Positions 1-9,722 are shown, counted from the stretch's first letter. The stretch is DNA of 64,000 nt from Ignavibacteriales bacterium (GCA_016707585.1 JADJHL010000002.1:124001-188000); one strand, 5' to 3'. Translations and numbers: made by a program. The notes: generated by a model from the sequence alone, not told the origin.

Positions 1-1926
1 TGGAATCTGGAAAAAGTGTCCGTAAGAAAAGTGGATTACGCCACGATCTGTAATTGGAAATGCTATACCAAGTCTTGGAGAAAGTTTGAATTCTGTTTCT
101 GCATCTCTGTACCAGGGATCTCCATTTGCATTAGATAATTTTCTTTCTTCTAAAGTTTTGATAATGTTTTGATCTTTTCTTGGTCGATAAATATCCGGAT
201 CTGTAATATCATTTAATACTTGACCATCAGAATCAAAATAATCAACTCTAACACCAATATTGATAATCATATCATTCAATTCCAGTTTGTCTTGCAAGTA
301 TGCTGAAAACTCTATCGGTTCTTTTTGATATATATCTATAGCAAGGTTCTGATTTGGATCAAGTGGATCAGGAACGTAACGAGTTACATATGGGTTTAGT
401 GTTACTGAAGGATTTTCAACTGAAAGCGGTTGTTGAAGGTAAACATTATTAAATCCTAATTGATGTCGGTTAAATTCAACGCCAAATTTTAACATATTCA
501 TTTTATCAACCTGGCTCGTAAAATCTAATTTGAAACCATAAGTGTTTGTAATTCTTTTAAATTGTTGATTTTGCGTTCCACCCGTTTTAAAGCTTGGAAC
601 TTCTGTCGGTTGTTGGCCAAGAAGTGCGTCATTAGTCCATCTCGGATCGTTAACGTCTTCATAAACATATTGTTTGTACTGTTTAAAGAAGTAAGAAAAG
701 TTTGCTTGATAAAATGTTGTGGGTGAAAGTGTATGTGTAATACCAAGTATATTTGTATGCCCGACTCTAAATCTTTTAAAATTACCATCCGGGTTAAATG
801 TAAAAGATTGATCAAAATCCTGATAATCAACATGATCAATCATGTAATTATAATTTATTTTTATATCGCTTATTGGTCGATAGGTTAATTTACCCTGTCC
901 GTAAAATTTTTCATTCCAATTCATTGATACAACTTCACCATCTCCTAGACCGCTTCCATCTGGATTTGCACTTAAAGTATATCTTGATTCGATTGGTACT
1001 GTTGCGCCATTGTTAACAGTAATATTCCAGGGATTATAAACTCTTTTGCCGTTAAGCCAACCGCCAAAATATATATACCTTGCATTTACATAAAAGAACA
1101 TTGAATTTTGAATTATTGGTCCACTAAAACTACCTTCAAAGTTTCTTATAGAAGTTGGGTCAATGTTATCAATATCTCTAAAGATTTCGGATTTATCACT
1201 TACATAATCTCCAACGTAAGTAGTAAACGTTCCGCTGAATTTATTATCACCATCTTTTGTAGCAATATTAACATATCCAGAAAGTGCTTTACCATACTCA
1301 GCATTAAAAGCACCACTAACAAATTGTAATTCCTGAATTGAACTTGTGGATACATCAACAACAGTTGATCCATCGTAAACATCTGTTACAGGCACTCCAT
1401 CAATAGCATAAACAACTTCACCTTTTCTACCACCTCTAACATTTCCACCAACAATGCCAGCCTTAAGCTGTAGTACTTCTTGAAATTCTGTAACAGGTAA
1501 AACAGAAATTTCATCTGCACCAACAATTGCAGTAGATGATGTTAAATCTTTGGTTACAAGCGGCCTAGTAGCTACGATAACAACTTCCTCTTTTAACTGT
1601 ACACTTGTTTCCATTAGTTCAAAATTAACTTCTGAAGTGAGATCGATGGAAACACGTACACCTTGTACTGTTTGTGAATTATATCCAATTGCAGAAGCTT
1701 TAACATTGTAGATCCCTGGTCTCAATCCGATAATAGCAAAGTAGCCTTCAATATCAGATGCGGCGCCTTGTGTGGTACCTTCAACCAAAACATTTACAAA
1801 TGGAAGTGCTTCTCCTGTATTTCCATCAATTACTTTACCGGATATTTTGCCGCTTTGAGCAAAAGTAGAACCGATAAAAAGAACTGTTAATAGGAATACA
1901 GATAGTGACTGTATTATAAACCTCAT
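1..1926 (-). CDS. TonB-dependent receptor with carboxypeptidase-like regulatory domain, C-terminus beyond the window
   Basis: Outer-membrane receptor that would import a substrate (siderophore, glycan or similar; not identifiable here) using TonB energy. The frame stays open from the ATG at 1926 to the window edge, 642 codons. Residues 1-24 form a signal peptide ending FIGSTFAQ. About residues 26-110 are a CarboxypepD_reg-like beta-sandwich (GKVIDGNTGEALPFVNVLV). A plug domain follows, with YAIDGVPV and FNAEYGKALSGYVNIATKDG, and then aromatic-rich beta-barrel strands. The start is fixed by a perfect Shine-Dalgarno (GGAGGA, complement of 1931-1936) five bases upstream. The barrel end is missing only because the window stops. 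No SusD-like partner is visible. Confidence 0.9.
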   Translation of the reverse strand, partial: MRFIIQSLSVFLLTVLFIGSTFAQSGKISGKVIDGNTGEALPFVNVLVEGTTQGAASDIEGYFAIIGLRPGIYNVKASAIGYNSQTVQGVRVSIDLTSEVNFELMETSVQLKEEVVIVATRPLVTKDLTSSTAIVGADEISVLPVTEFQEVLQLKAGIVGGNVRGGRKGEVVYAIDGVPVTDVYDGSTVVDVSTSSIQELQFVSGAFNAEYGKALSGYVNIATKDGDNKFSGTFTTYVGDYVSDKSEIFRDIDNIDPTSIRNFEGSFSGPIIQNSMFFYVNARYIYFGGWLNGKRVYNPWNITVNNGATVPIESRYTLSANPDGSGLGDGEVVSMNWNEKFYGQGKLTYRPISDIKINYNYMIDHVDYQDFDQSFTFNPDGNFKRFRVGHTNILGITHTLSPTTFYQANFSYFFKQYKQYVYEDVNDPRWTNDALLGQQPTEVPSFKTGGTQNQQFKRITNTYGFKLDFTSQVDKMNMLKFGVEFNRHQLGFNNVYLQQPLSVENPSVTLNPYVTRYVPDPLDPNQNLAIDIYQKEPIEFSAYLQDKLELNDMIINIGVRVDYFDSDGQVLNDITDPDIYRPRKDQNIIKTLEERKLSNANGDPWYRDAETEFKLSPRLGIAFPITDRGVIHFSYGHFFQIP

Positions 1927-2380
1927 ATGGTCCTCCGAGAGGGAAAATTAAATAACATTTATGAATGTGTATAAGAAATGAGTAACAATTATCCTATACT
2001 ATCTCCTAAAATAACTTTTGTTTGAAAAATCCGATTTTAATTCTTAAAAATATTATTTCAGATTTATTTGTACAAAAAATATTTGGGTCAAAATTAAATC
2101 ACACTTTTGGACTGCGACTTATTCTAAACAAAATAATACTATTCTGAAAAAATATTGATCTAAATTTAACAAAAGTAACTATGATTGCAATCAAGTATTT
2201 TTAAATGATTTTATCATTTTGTTGAAATTTTGAATAATTCCTTAGGATTTTAGGTAATGTTAAGATATGCTTAAATAATTAATGTACTTGAAAATTAAAC
2301 CGTTAGTTATTTGTAAAGTAATTTAGAATTGAGATTAATAATTTATTATTCTTCTGAAATATAGTTTAATGTTGGAACAA
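1927..2380. other. 454-bp AT-rich intergenic region
   Basis: The gap lies between the receptor start and the rhodanese gene end. It must hold the receptor promoter and ribosome binding site (1931-1936). I found no convincing ORF, RNA gene, strong hairpin or repeat. A single TAnnTTTG-like box on the minus strand near 2170-2177 has no matching upstream TTTG box, so I do not call a promoter. Confidence 0.6.
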
Positions 2381-2758
2381 CTAGTTTTGTTTATATAAAA
2401 CCATTCCACCTAAAACATTTTTAGCTTTGTAGCCGTTGTTTTTAAGTATGTTAACTGCAACAGCTGAGCGATTTTGTGTTCGGCAGATTACAATTATTTC
2501 TTTGTCTTTGTAGGATTTTAATTCATTAATTCTTTGTTCAAGATTTTGAATTGGAATGTTAATAGCTTGATCAATCTTACCCAATGGTCCGGATAATTCT
2601 TCAGGTGTTCTAACATCTAAAAGTACAATTGGTTTATTATTTTTTAGTAAATCCTTAAACTCTTGCATTGATACTGAACTTGTTTGATCTTGCTGCGCAC
2701 AAGCAAATGAAGTTAGAAATAAAAACAAACCCAGAAAAATATTTTTAATTTTATACAT
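2381..2758 (-). CDS. Exported rhodanese-like sulfurtransferase
   Basis: Single-domain rhodanese expected to move sulfane sulfur in the periplasm. Residues 1-20 are a hydrophobic export signal ending SFAC; Cys20 could be lipidated, although the lipobox is imperfect. The rhodanese fold follows (IVLLDVRTPEE near 45-54), with the active-site loop CRTQNRS and catalytic Cys92, six residues long as in sulfurtransferases. I chose the ATG at 2758 over the TTG one codon upstream because AAGGA sits about eight bases before it. The gene is last in the run sigma factor, anti-sigma, FmdB, rhodanese, with a 12-bp gap to FmdB. Confidence 0.85.
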   Translation of the reverse strand: MYKIKNIFLGLFLFLTSFACAQQDQTSSVSMQEFKDLLKNNKPIVLLDVRTPEELSGPLGKIDQAINIPIQNLEQRINELKSYKDKEIIVICRTQNRSAVAVNILKNNGYKAKNVLGGMVLYKQN

Positions 2759-2770
2759 CAAATGTCCTTT

Positions 2771-3016
2771 TTAATTTAATCCACACATTCCGGAAGCACA
2801 TCCGCCACCATAAGATGGCTGCACACCGCAACTTCCACTTTCACATCCAGAACTGCTTGATGTTGAAAAACCTGATGCACTAAAACTTGAAAGCAATTTT
2901 TTGTTTTCTTTAGAATTACACTTTGGACAACTTACTTCTTCTTGATTTGAAGATGACTTATGCAATATTTCAAACTTGTTATCACACTGTTTACACTTGT
3001 ACTCAAAAATTGGCAT
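2771..3016 (-). CDS. FmdB-family zinc-ribbon protein
   Basis: Small (81 aa) zinc-ribbon protein of the FmdB type, a family of putative regulators with no firmly assigned role. It begins MPIFEYKCKQCDNKFE and has CxxC pairs at Cys8/Cys11 and Cys30/Cys33 that should bind one zinc. The C-terminal third is Gly/Ser/Cys-rich, with further cysteines (GCESGSCG, GGCASGMCG), a tail common in family members. It sits between the anti-sigma gene (40-bp gap) and the rhodanese gene, so it is probably co-transcribed with both. Confidence 0.85.
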   Translation of the reverse strand: MPIFEYKCKQCDNKFEILHKSSSNQEEVSCPKCNSKENKKLLSSFSASGFSTSSSSGCESGSCGVQPSYGGGCASGMCGLN

Positions 3017-3056
3017 TAAAACTCCGTATTATTTTTTATTTGAAAGGTTAGATTAA

Positions 3057-3305
3057 TTATTCGCAATCACTTAAATCTAAAAAATTCATTAGGCGTGAAT
3101 GAGTTTCTTTTGGAATATCTACATTATACTTTTTATAATAATCTATTGTCAGTTCAACTGTTTTAAAGTAGCTTTTACAATCAGAACAGTTATCAAGATG
3201 ATGTTTAATAGCAACACATTTATCTGAATCAAGATTTTCGCCAAGACTTTCGCAGATATGCTGCATTACATCTTTACATTTTGGTTTTGGTTCTATTTCT
3301 GTCAT
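3057..3305 (-). CDS. Anti-sigma factor with zinc-finger (ZAS) motif
   Basis: Short (82 aa) soluble protein with the zinc-binding anti-sigma signature H-x3-C-x2-C: His36, Cys40 and Cys43 (HLDNCSDC), plus Cys10 upstream. It has no transmembrane segment, so it resembles cytoplasmic redox- or zinc-responsive anti-sigma factors rather than membrane-anchored ones. Its ATG overlaps the stop of the upstream sigma factor gene by four bases (ATGA at 3302-3305). This implies translational coupling and marks it as that factor's partner. The inducing signal is not visible. Confidence 0.85.
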   Translation of the reverse strand: MTEIEPKPKCKDVMQHICESLGENLDSDKCVAIKHHLDNCSDCKSYFKTVELTIDYYKKYNVDIPKETHSRLMNFLDLSDCE

Positions 3306-3862
3306 CGGCTAAATGCCTCATTTAATTCTTTTCTTAAAAACGCTCTTGCTCTATGCAATCTTGATTTTACTGCCGGTATTGAAAGTTCGGTCATCTCAGC
3401 AGTTTCTTCTGTTGAAAGTCCCTCAACATCGCGCAATAAAAATACAATGCGATATTCTGGGCTAAGTTTATTTATTGATTCATCTAAAATCTTTTTTAAC
3501 TCATCATTTTCAATATTCTGATTCGGAATTGTTGACCAATCTGCTGTATATCGGTCTTCATACAAATCATCATCATTATCTATCGAAATAAATGTTCTTG
3601 TTTTATCCTTTCTTGCAAGCATTAAACAATGATTGGAGACTATTCTGTAAAGCCAGGTTGAAAGTTTTGAGTTTCCATCAAACTGATGCAGGCTTTTTAT
3701 CATACTGAAAAAAGTTTCCTGCATTATATGTTCAGCTTTATCTCTATCTCTGCAAACTTTATATGAAAAGTTATACACAGTTTGTTCGTTATCTTTAACT
3801 AACTGTGCTAGTGCTTTTCTATCACCACTTTTTGCAAGTTCTAATAATTTTGTTTCTTCCAT
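3302..3862 (-). CDS. ECF-type RNA polymerase sigma factor
   Basis: Extracytoplasmic-function sigma factor of about 186 residues. Region 2 includes KVCRDRDKAEHIMQETFF and WLYRIVSNHCL; region 4 is a C-terminal helix-turn-helix (LSPEYRIVFLLRDVEGLS, then IPAVKSRLHRARAFLRKEL). The frame is open back to 3916, but the extra 18 residues do not resemble a sigma N-terminus, so the ATG at 3862 (MEETKLLELAKSGD) is preferred. It overlaps the zinc-finger anti-sigma gene by four bases. The FmdB and rhodanese genes downstream suggest a link to thiol or sulfur stress, which is inference. Confidence 0.9.
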   Translation of the reverse strand: MEETKLLELAKSGDRKALAQLVKDNEQTVYNFSYKVCRDRDKAEHIMQETFFSMIKSLHQFDGNSKLSTWLYRIVSNHCLMLARKDKTRTFISIDNDDDLYEDRYTADWSTIPNQNIENDELKKILDESINKLSPEYRIVFLLRDVEGLSTEETAEMTELSIPAVKSRLHRARAFLRKELNEAFSR

Positions 3863-4024
3863 CTGTGTGATGCTTTGTGTAAAATGTGGATTCTTTAATT
3901 GTAACAAAAATACCAAATAAACTTTAGATTGATAAATCTTTAAAAAATGACTTGTTTTTATTTATAAAACTGTTGCACGATATTTGTTTGGTTTCTGAGA
4001 AAAAATAAACATTACCGAGATAAA

Positions 4025-5908
4025 ATGAGCGCAACAAAAACTATTGAGTCACTAAAATCCAACGATTTATTTAAAGGTGTGGATTTCTTATCATTAAAAT
4101 TTCCGTTTGATGTAAAAAATTTTGAAGAATTTAAGGAAGGCGATTTGATTTACTCATCGGGCCAACCTTCAAGTTTTATTTATTTGATTGTTAGTGGAGA
4201 AGTAAAATTAAAACTTAATGCTGTTAAAAGGCTATTCTTTAAAATAACAAATGACTTTTTTGGCGAATCAGAAATTCTTAAAAACACAGAAAGAAATTCA
4301 TCCGCTCTTGCAAACAGTTATTGCTTATTATACAAAATAGAAAAACAATTAATTGAGCTTTTGATAAATGAATCTCCATCTTTAAAAGTAAATTTTATCT
4401 ACGAAAGAAAAGCTGATGAAACTGTAAAACCGGAATCGATAAAAAAAGAAGTTCCAAATAAAAATATTTCATCCTTTGAACTTAATTCAGAGACAGTAAA
4501 ACTTAGTCTAAACAATACTGTTGATGTTAAACAAGGATTTGAGACTACTATTGATATAGATAAAATTAAAGTTAAGCATTACAACCCAACACCTGATCTT
4601 GATACATTTATCCAGCAAAAATATCTTGATAGTGATAACAAATCTTTAAAAACTCAAATGCTTGGTGATGCTGATGATATGACAAGCTGGGTTATTACTG
4701 AAGAGAAAATAGATTTATCAGATTCTAAATCTGCCACAAATGAGTCAACAAATTTCAGCGTGACATTTTCAGATGAAGAAAAAAATTATTTTAACGACTT
4801 GCAACCTTCAGAAGATATAAATCAGGTTTCAAAAAATATCCTTGATTTTTTTCTTTCAAAATTAAATGCAAGCATCGGCGCACTGTATTTTATAACAAGG
4901 GATCAACAACGTCTTGAAGAAGTTTGCCAAACAAATAGCTCTATGCTAAAAAGAAAAAAATCTATAAACGAAGGGATTACGGGTTTAACTGCAAGATCAA
5001 AAACAGTTCGTTTTTGTGTTACGTTTCTTAATGATTTGAATTATAACCAGGAAATTGATAGACCAAATGGATTCGTTGGCGAAACGGTTATCTATATTCC
5101 TCTTATTGATGAGAAAAATGTTTTACTTGGGGTAGTGCAAATTGGTTCGAACGAAGTAATCTTTACAAAATCCGAAGAACAAAAAATTATTGGCTATGCT
5201 AATTTCTGCAGCAAAATATTAAAACAAAGTTTTGCACTTAATCCTAATGCAGGATTTATGAACAACGAGGGTAAATCTATTACGGATTTTATTTTACAAG
5301 ATATAAAAGCTCCACTATTATCATTAAAGCATTATACAGCAATTCTTAAACGATTTGATTTACCTGAAGATGTTAAACATCCAATAAATTTATTATCTGA
5401 AAAAACAAATAATCTTGTTGATGTGTTGCAAGCAGTTTCGGACTTTACTGATAAGACAATTAAAACTAAATTAGAATTAATAAGTTTTGATACAGCTATC
5501 AATAATATTGTTAACACACTTGCTGAATATATTGAACCAAGAAATGTTAAACTTTACCTAAAACAAGATTGTCCGAACAACGTACGAATTGATGTTAAGA
5601 AATTTTACGTTGCTTGTTATTATACTGCAAGATTTGCCTGTGATATTATGAAACAAGGCGGCAACTTATATTTTATAACTTCTACAGAAAATAACAATGC
5701 TATACTTACAGTTAAGGATGAAAATAAAATTGTAAAATCAATTCATACAAATAATATTTTTAATCCTGATTTTAATATTACCACAGAAGCAATGGGACTA
5801 AGTTTAGCGATTGCTAAATTTATTGCCGAATCTATGAAAGGGACAATTAAAGCTTCAGTTGATGGAACTGGAACAAGTTATGTTTTTTCTATTCCAATTG
5901 TTTCTTAA
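4025..5908 (+). CDS. Cyclic-nucleotide-binding/GAF protein with degenerate histidine-kinase module
   Basis: A 627-residue cytoplasmic signalling protein with no membrane segments. Residues about 15-130 match a cNMP-binding/Crp-type sensor (FEEFKEGDLIYSSGQPSSF, then FGESEIL). After a linker, residues about 250-395 form a GAF domain (ALYFITRDQQRLEEV, VIYIPLIDEKNVLLGVVQIG). The C-terminus resembles a histidine kinase, but the H-box reads LQDIKAPLLSLKHY, with Gln in place of the phospho-accepting His. The ATP-binding part lacks clear N and G boxes. It is probably a pseudo-kinase sensor. It lies 10 bp upstream of miaA and diverges from the sigma factor gene. Confidence 0.7.
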   Translation: MSATKTIESLKSNDLFKGVDFLSLKFPFDVKNFEEFKEGDLIYSSGQPSSFIYLIVSGEVKLKLNAVKRLFFKITNDFFGESEILKNTERNSSALANSYCLLYKIEKQLIELLINESPSLKVNFIYERKADETVKPESIKKEVPNKNISSFELNSETVKLSLNNTVDVKQGFETTIDIDKIKVKHYNPTPDLDTFIQQKYLDSDNKSLKTQMLGDADDMTSWVITEEKIDLSDSKSATNESTNFSVTFSDEEKNYFNDLQPSEDINQVSKNILDFFLSKLNASIGALYFITRDQQRLEEVCQTNSSMLKRKKSINEGITGLTARSKTVRFCVTFLNDLNYNQEIDRPNGFVGETVIYIPLIDEKNVLLGVVQIGSNEVIFTKSEEQKIIGYANFCSKILKQSFALNPNAGFMNNEGKSITDFILQDIKAPLLSLKHYTAILKRFDLPEDVKHPINLLSEKTNNLVDVLQAVSDFTDKTIKTKLELISFDTAINNIVNTLAEYIEPRNVKLYLKQDCPNNVRIDVKKFYVACYYTARFACDIMKQGGNLYFITSTENNNAILTVKDENKIVKSIHTNNIFNPDFNITTEAMGLSLAIAKFIAESMKGTIKASVDGTGTSYVFSIPIVS

Positions 5909-5917
5909 TTTCTTGTA

Positions 5918-6813
5918 ATGAATTATAACTTAGTTACTATACTTGGTCCGACAGCAACAGGCAAAACAAAACTTGCAGTTCAACTTGCGGAATATTTTAA
6001 TGGTGAAATAATCTCCTCAGATTCACGCCAGGTTTACCGAGGAATGAATATCGGAACAGGTAAAGATTTGTCCGAGTATTTGATTAACGGAAAACGAATT
6101 CCTTATCATTTAATTGATGTTATATATCCAACAGAAGAATTTGATCTTTATAAATTTCAACAAATGTTTTATAAGTCATTCGAAGAAGTTTCTAAAAAGA
6201 ATAAACTTCCCTTTTTTGTAGGCGGCACAGGAATGTATTTAAGTTCAATACTGCAAAATTATAATCTTAATAAAGTCGATTTTGAAATGTAGAAGAAGAA
6301 CATTCTTCTTTCAGTGATGAAGAAATTAGAAACGTTTTGACAAAATTAAATCCTGTTTCACACAACACAACTGATTTAACTGACAGAAACAGAATTCTTA
6401 AAGCAATTGCAGTTGCAAAGGCAAAACAAAATTATTCTGGAAAAGAAATAATTAAATCTCTAATCATCGGAGTTAAACTTTCCCGCGATGAAATAAAAAA
6501 ACGAATTACAGCAAGATTAAAGAAAAGACTTGCTGAAGAAGGGATGATCGATGAAGTTAAAACATTGATGGGTTCTGGTGTAGGTTATGATAAAATGATT
6601 TTCTTCGGCTTGGAGTATAAATTTATTGCACTGTATCTTAAAGGCGATTTAAATAAAAATGATATGTTTCAAAAATTAAATTCTGCAATACACGCTTTTG
6701 CAAAACGACAAATGACTTGGTTTAGAAAAATGGAGCGAGAAGGTGTTGTAATAAATTGGATTGATGGCCCTGATTTTAATATAGCAAAAGAGATAGTTGG
6801 AGAATATTTTTAA
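5918..6813 (+). pseudogene. miaA: tRNA dimethylallyltransferase, interrupted by a one-base frameshift
   Basis: MiaA adds a dimethylallyl group to A37 of tRNAs reading U-starting codons. The first part (5918-6292, 124 aa) has the P-loop GPTATGKT, the SSDSRQVYRGMNIGTGK motif, HLIDVIYP and VGGTGMYLSSIL. It hits a stop at 6290. The rest continues in another frame (VEEEHSSFSDEE into DLTDRNRILKAI, YSGKEI, FAKRQMTWFRK) to 6813. Restoring one G near 6289 (ATG-GTA instead of ATGTA) rejoins both into a protein of about 298 residues, normal for MiaA. Both halves are well conserved, so either the mutation is recent or it is a sequencing or assembly error. Confidence 0.85.
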
Positions 6814-6821
6814 TCATTGTT

Positions 6822-6863
6822 ATTCCCACTGCCGTAGGCATCCCTTCGGGAGAAAGTGGGAAT
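6822..6863. repeat. Palindromic intergenic element
   Basis: A nine-base perfect inverted repeat (ATTCCCACT at 6822-6830, AGTGGGAAT at 6855-6863) encloses a GC-richer loop containing GCCGTAGGC and CCCTTCGGG. Its composition differs sharply from the AT-rich surroundings. It resembles the other short palindromic elements scattered in this window. It follows miaA and could also act as a 3' hairpin. Confidence 0.6.
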
Positions 6864-6944
6864 CTTGTGGCACGGGCAGGTTCTAGAAGACACGAACTAA
6901 CTATAATACGCTTCAATCTATTTAGATTAAATCAATAAATAAAA

Positions 6945-8237
6945 ATGTTAATCCCAGATAAAATATCTGCATACATAAATAAAAGAACTTCTGATATTTG
7001 GGAGATTCAAAACGATCATCGTAAATATTTTCAGAAGATAATTGTTGTTCCGTCAATCGCCGAATCTAAAAGTCTTCCAACCTTAATTAATTCCTTAGAA
7101 CAAAATGATGGACTTGAATTACTAAACACACTTTTACTTATTGTTGTTAACAATTCTATTTCATCATCAGAAGAGGTAAAGATTGATAATCAAGTTACTC
7201 TGGATTATCTGAGAGACATAAAAACTTCATTAAATATTTCTTTTATCGATGCTTGCAGTAATGGGAAAGAATTGGATGATAAAAACGGTGGTGTTGGTTT
7301 AGCACGTAAAATCGGAATGGATTTAGCATTGACCAAATTTGATTATTTATCAATCAACAAAAAAATTCTAATCTGTACTGATGCAGATTGTATTGTTGAT
7401 CTAAATTATCTTTCTGAAATTTCACAAGAGTTTAATCGTAATAATTATGAAGCAGCCGTGGTTAACTTCGCCCACGATATTAATGGTGATGATGAAGAAA
7501 CAAAAGCTATTGTCTGTTACGAAATCTTTTTACGCTATTATGTGCTCGGATTAAATTTTGCAAAATCAGACTACGCTTTTCATACAATAGGCTCTACAAT
7601 GCTTTGCACTCCCGAAGCATATGTAAAAGTTGAAGGCATGAATAAACGAAAAGCTGCTGAAGATTTTTATTTTCTTGAGAAGCTTGCAAAGATTTATCCA
7701 ATCGGAGAAATAAAATCAACCTATGTTTATCCATCAAAACGCGGCTCGTGGCGTGTACCGTTTGGTACAGGCAGAAGTGTTGACCGTTATTTATTAAATG
7801 AACGAGATGAATATCAACTTTACAATCCCAAATCTTTTATTATTCTAAAAAACTGGCTAGAAGTCTTTTATGATAGGTCATTAAGTCAACCTGAACTTGT
7901 TTCGGGTTCTCTAAATATTGCAAAAAACATTCATCCATCGTTGTACGAATTTCTAATTCAACAGAATTTTCAAAATTTTATTAATAAAGTTTTAATAAAG
8001 GGTACAAATCCTAACGAGATTGAAAAGCAAAAACACTTTTGGTTTGATGCTTTCAGAACATTAAAACTAATTCATTATCTTCGTGATGAAACTTATCCGA
8101 ATATTAATATGTTTGATGCTATTGATGAATTGTTGAAAATGATGAGCATTGAAAACATGATTAAAAGAAATTCAGCAATACCGGAACTTGAAATACAAAA
8201 AGAATATTTATTACTGCTTAGAAAGATTCAGAGTTAA
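6945..8237 (+). CDS. Family 2-like glycosyltransferase
   Basis: A 430-residue protein with a GT-A nucleotide-sugar fold. It has an N-terminal strand IIVVPSIAESKSLPTLINSLE, a middle segment GVGLARKIGMDLAL and the acidic metal-binding motif ICTDADCIVD. Later come AVVNFAHD and an acceptor region with KAAEDFYFLEKLAK. Sugar donor and acceptor cannot be told from sequence. There are no transmembrane segments. It is immediately followed (stop then ATG, no gap) by the FAD-linked oxidase gene, so the two are co-transcribed. The gap upstream carries a palindromic repeat. Confidence 0.65.
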   Translation: MLIPDKISAYINKRTSDIWEIQNDHRKYFQKIIVVPSIAESKSLPTLINSLEQNDGLELLNTLLLIVVNNSISSSEEVKIDNQVTLDYLRDIKTSLNISFIDACSNGKELDDKNGGVGLARKIGMDLALTKFDYLSINKKILICTDADCIVDLNYLSEISQEFNRNNYEAAVVNFAHDINGDDEETKAIVCYEIFLRYYVLGLNFAKSDYAFHTIGSTMLCTPEAYVKVEGMNKRKAAEDFYFLEKLAKIYPIGEIKSTYVYPSKRGSWRVPFGTGRSVDRYLLNERDEYQLYNPKSFIILKNWLEVFYDRSLSQPELVSGSLNIAKNIHPSLYEFLIQQNFQNFINKVLIKGTNPNEIEKQKHFWFDAFRTLKLIHYLRDETYPNINMFDAIDELLKMMSIENMIKRNSAIPELEIQKEYLLLLRKIQS

Positions 8238-9722
8238 ATGATTGTAAAAACTAATCCCGATGAATTTGAAAATTTTATAATTGATGCTTCCAACTTCAAA
8301 GGAAATTGTGAAGCAGTTTATTTTCCCGAAACTGTTGATGAAGTTGTTTCAGTCATTAAAGAAGCAAACGCAAATAAAACTAAAGTTACAATTGCTGGAA
8401 ATGGAACTGGTCTTACCGGTGCACGAGTTCCGCAAAATGGAATTGTTATCGCAACTGACAAATTGAATAAGATTCTCGAAATCAATTCAAAGGATTTTTA
8501 TGCTGTGATTGAACCGGCCGTTTTACTTTCTGATTTTCAAAAAGAATTAAAGCAGCAAAATCTTTTTTATCCTCCTGATCCAACAGAAACTAATTGTTAT
8601 ATCGGCGGAACAGTTGCAACAAATGCTTCCGGCGCAAAAACTTTTAAGTACGGACCAACTCGCGATTATATTATTGGTTTGCAGGTTGTTCTTTCAGATG
8701 GTGAAGTTTTTGAACTTGAGCGAGAAAAACAAAAAGCAATCGGCTATGATTTATCGTTAACAACTCAATCAGGAAAAATTATTTCTCTGCAAATTCCTGA
8801 TTACACTTTTCCTGCAGTTAAAAATGCTTCCGGTTATTTTGTTAAAAAAGATATGGATGCAATTGATTTGTTTATCGGTTCTGAAGGTACACTCGGAATA
8901 ATTACTAAGATTAAACTTAAACTTCTTCCACAACCTGAAGATACAATTTCGTGCGTATTGTTTTTTGAAGATGAAACCACTACGCTAAAATTTCTTGAAG
9001 AAGCAAGAATTACTTCTTATCAAAATAGAAAGAACAATGTTAACGATAATATTAATGCTCTTGCACTTGAGTTTTTTGATGAGCGTGCTTTGAAGTTTTT
9101 AGCTAAAGATTTTTCTGCGATTCCGGAAAATGCACAAGCAGCAATCTGGTTTGAGCAGGAATCAACTTCCAAATCTTTTGATACTATTCTTGAAGCATGG
9201 AATAACTTGATGCAAACTCACAATGTAAATGAAGAAACTGCATGGTTTGCTTTCAGTGATGCAGATAAAGAAAAGATAAAAGATTTTCGTCACGCAATTT
9301 CCTGGAAGGTTAACGAGTACGTTGCAAGAAATAATTTTAGAAAACTCGGGACTGATGTAGCTGTTCCCGACAAATCATTCCGTGAGTTTTATTTTACATT
9401 GCAAAACTGGGTAAAGCAAAGCAATATAGATTTTGTTTCTTATGGTCATTTCGGAAACTCTCACATTCATTTAAACTTTTTACCAAAGAACGATGTTGAG
9501 TTTAACGAAGGTAAAATGCTTTACAAACAAATTTGTGAAGAAGCTGTAAGACTTGGTGGTACAATTTCCGCAGAACACGGAATTGGCAAAGCTAAACGAG
9601 ATTATCTTTTAATGATGTACGGTGAATCTAACATTCGCAAAATGGCTGCACTAAAAAAATCTCTCGATCCAAATCTTGTACTTGGAATTGGAAATATTTT
9701 TGATGAGAAGTTTTTAGTTTGA
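8238..9722 (+). CDS. glcD: FAD-binding oxidoreductase, glycolate oxidase GlcD / D-lactate dehydrogenase type
   Basis: A 494-residue flavoenzyme of the vanillyl-alcohol-oxidase superfamily that oxidises a 2-hydroxyacid such as glycolate or D-lactate. The PCMH FAD-binding domain (about 20-230) shows TIAGNGTGLTGARVP, TVATNASGAKTFKYG and GSEGTLGIITKIKLKL. The C-terminal FAD-oxidase domain has the metal/substrate histidines in YGHFGNSHIHLNF and the SAEHGIGKAKRDYL signature. Length and motif order are normal for the family. No GlcE or GlcF partner is next to it, so it may work as a single-subunit enzyme. The exact substrate is not determinable here. Confidence 0.85.
   Translation: MIVKTNPDEFENFIIDASNFKGNCEAVYFPETVDEVVSVIKEANANKTKVTIAGNGTGLTGARVPQNGIVIATDKLNKILEINSKDFYAVIEPAVLLSDFQKELKQQNLFYPPDPTETNCYIGGTVATNASGAKTFKYGPTRDYIIGLQVVLSDGEVFELEREKQKAIGYDLSLTTQSGKIISLQIPDYTFPAVKNASGYFVKKDMDAIDLFIGSEGTLGIITKIKLKLLPQPEDTISCVLFFEDETTTLKFLEEARITSYQNRKNNVNDNINALALEFFDERALKFLAKDFSAIPENAQAAIWFEQESTSKSFDTILEAWNNLMQTHNVNEETAWFAFSDADKEKIKDFRHAISWKVNEYVARNNFRKLGTDVAVPDKSFREFYFTLQNWVKQSNIDFVSYGHFGNSHIHLNFLPKNDVEFNEGKMLYKQICEEAVRLGGTISAEHGIGKAKRDYLLMMYGESNIRKMAALKKSLDPNLVLGIGNIFDEKFLV

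Noticed and set aside
6868..6884. TGGCACGGGCAGGTTCT, resembling a sigma-54 -24 box
   Set aside because: There is no TTGC at the -12 position, and it lies next to a GC-rich dispersed repeat; a chance match is more likely.
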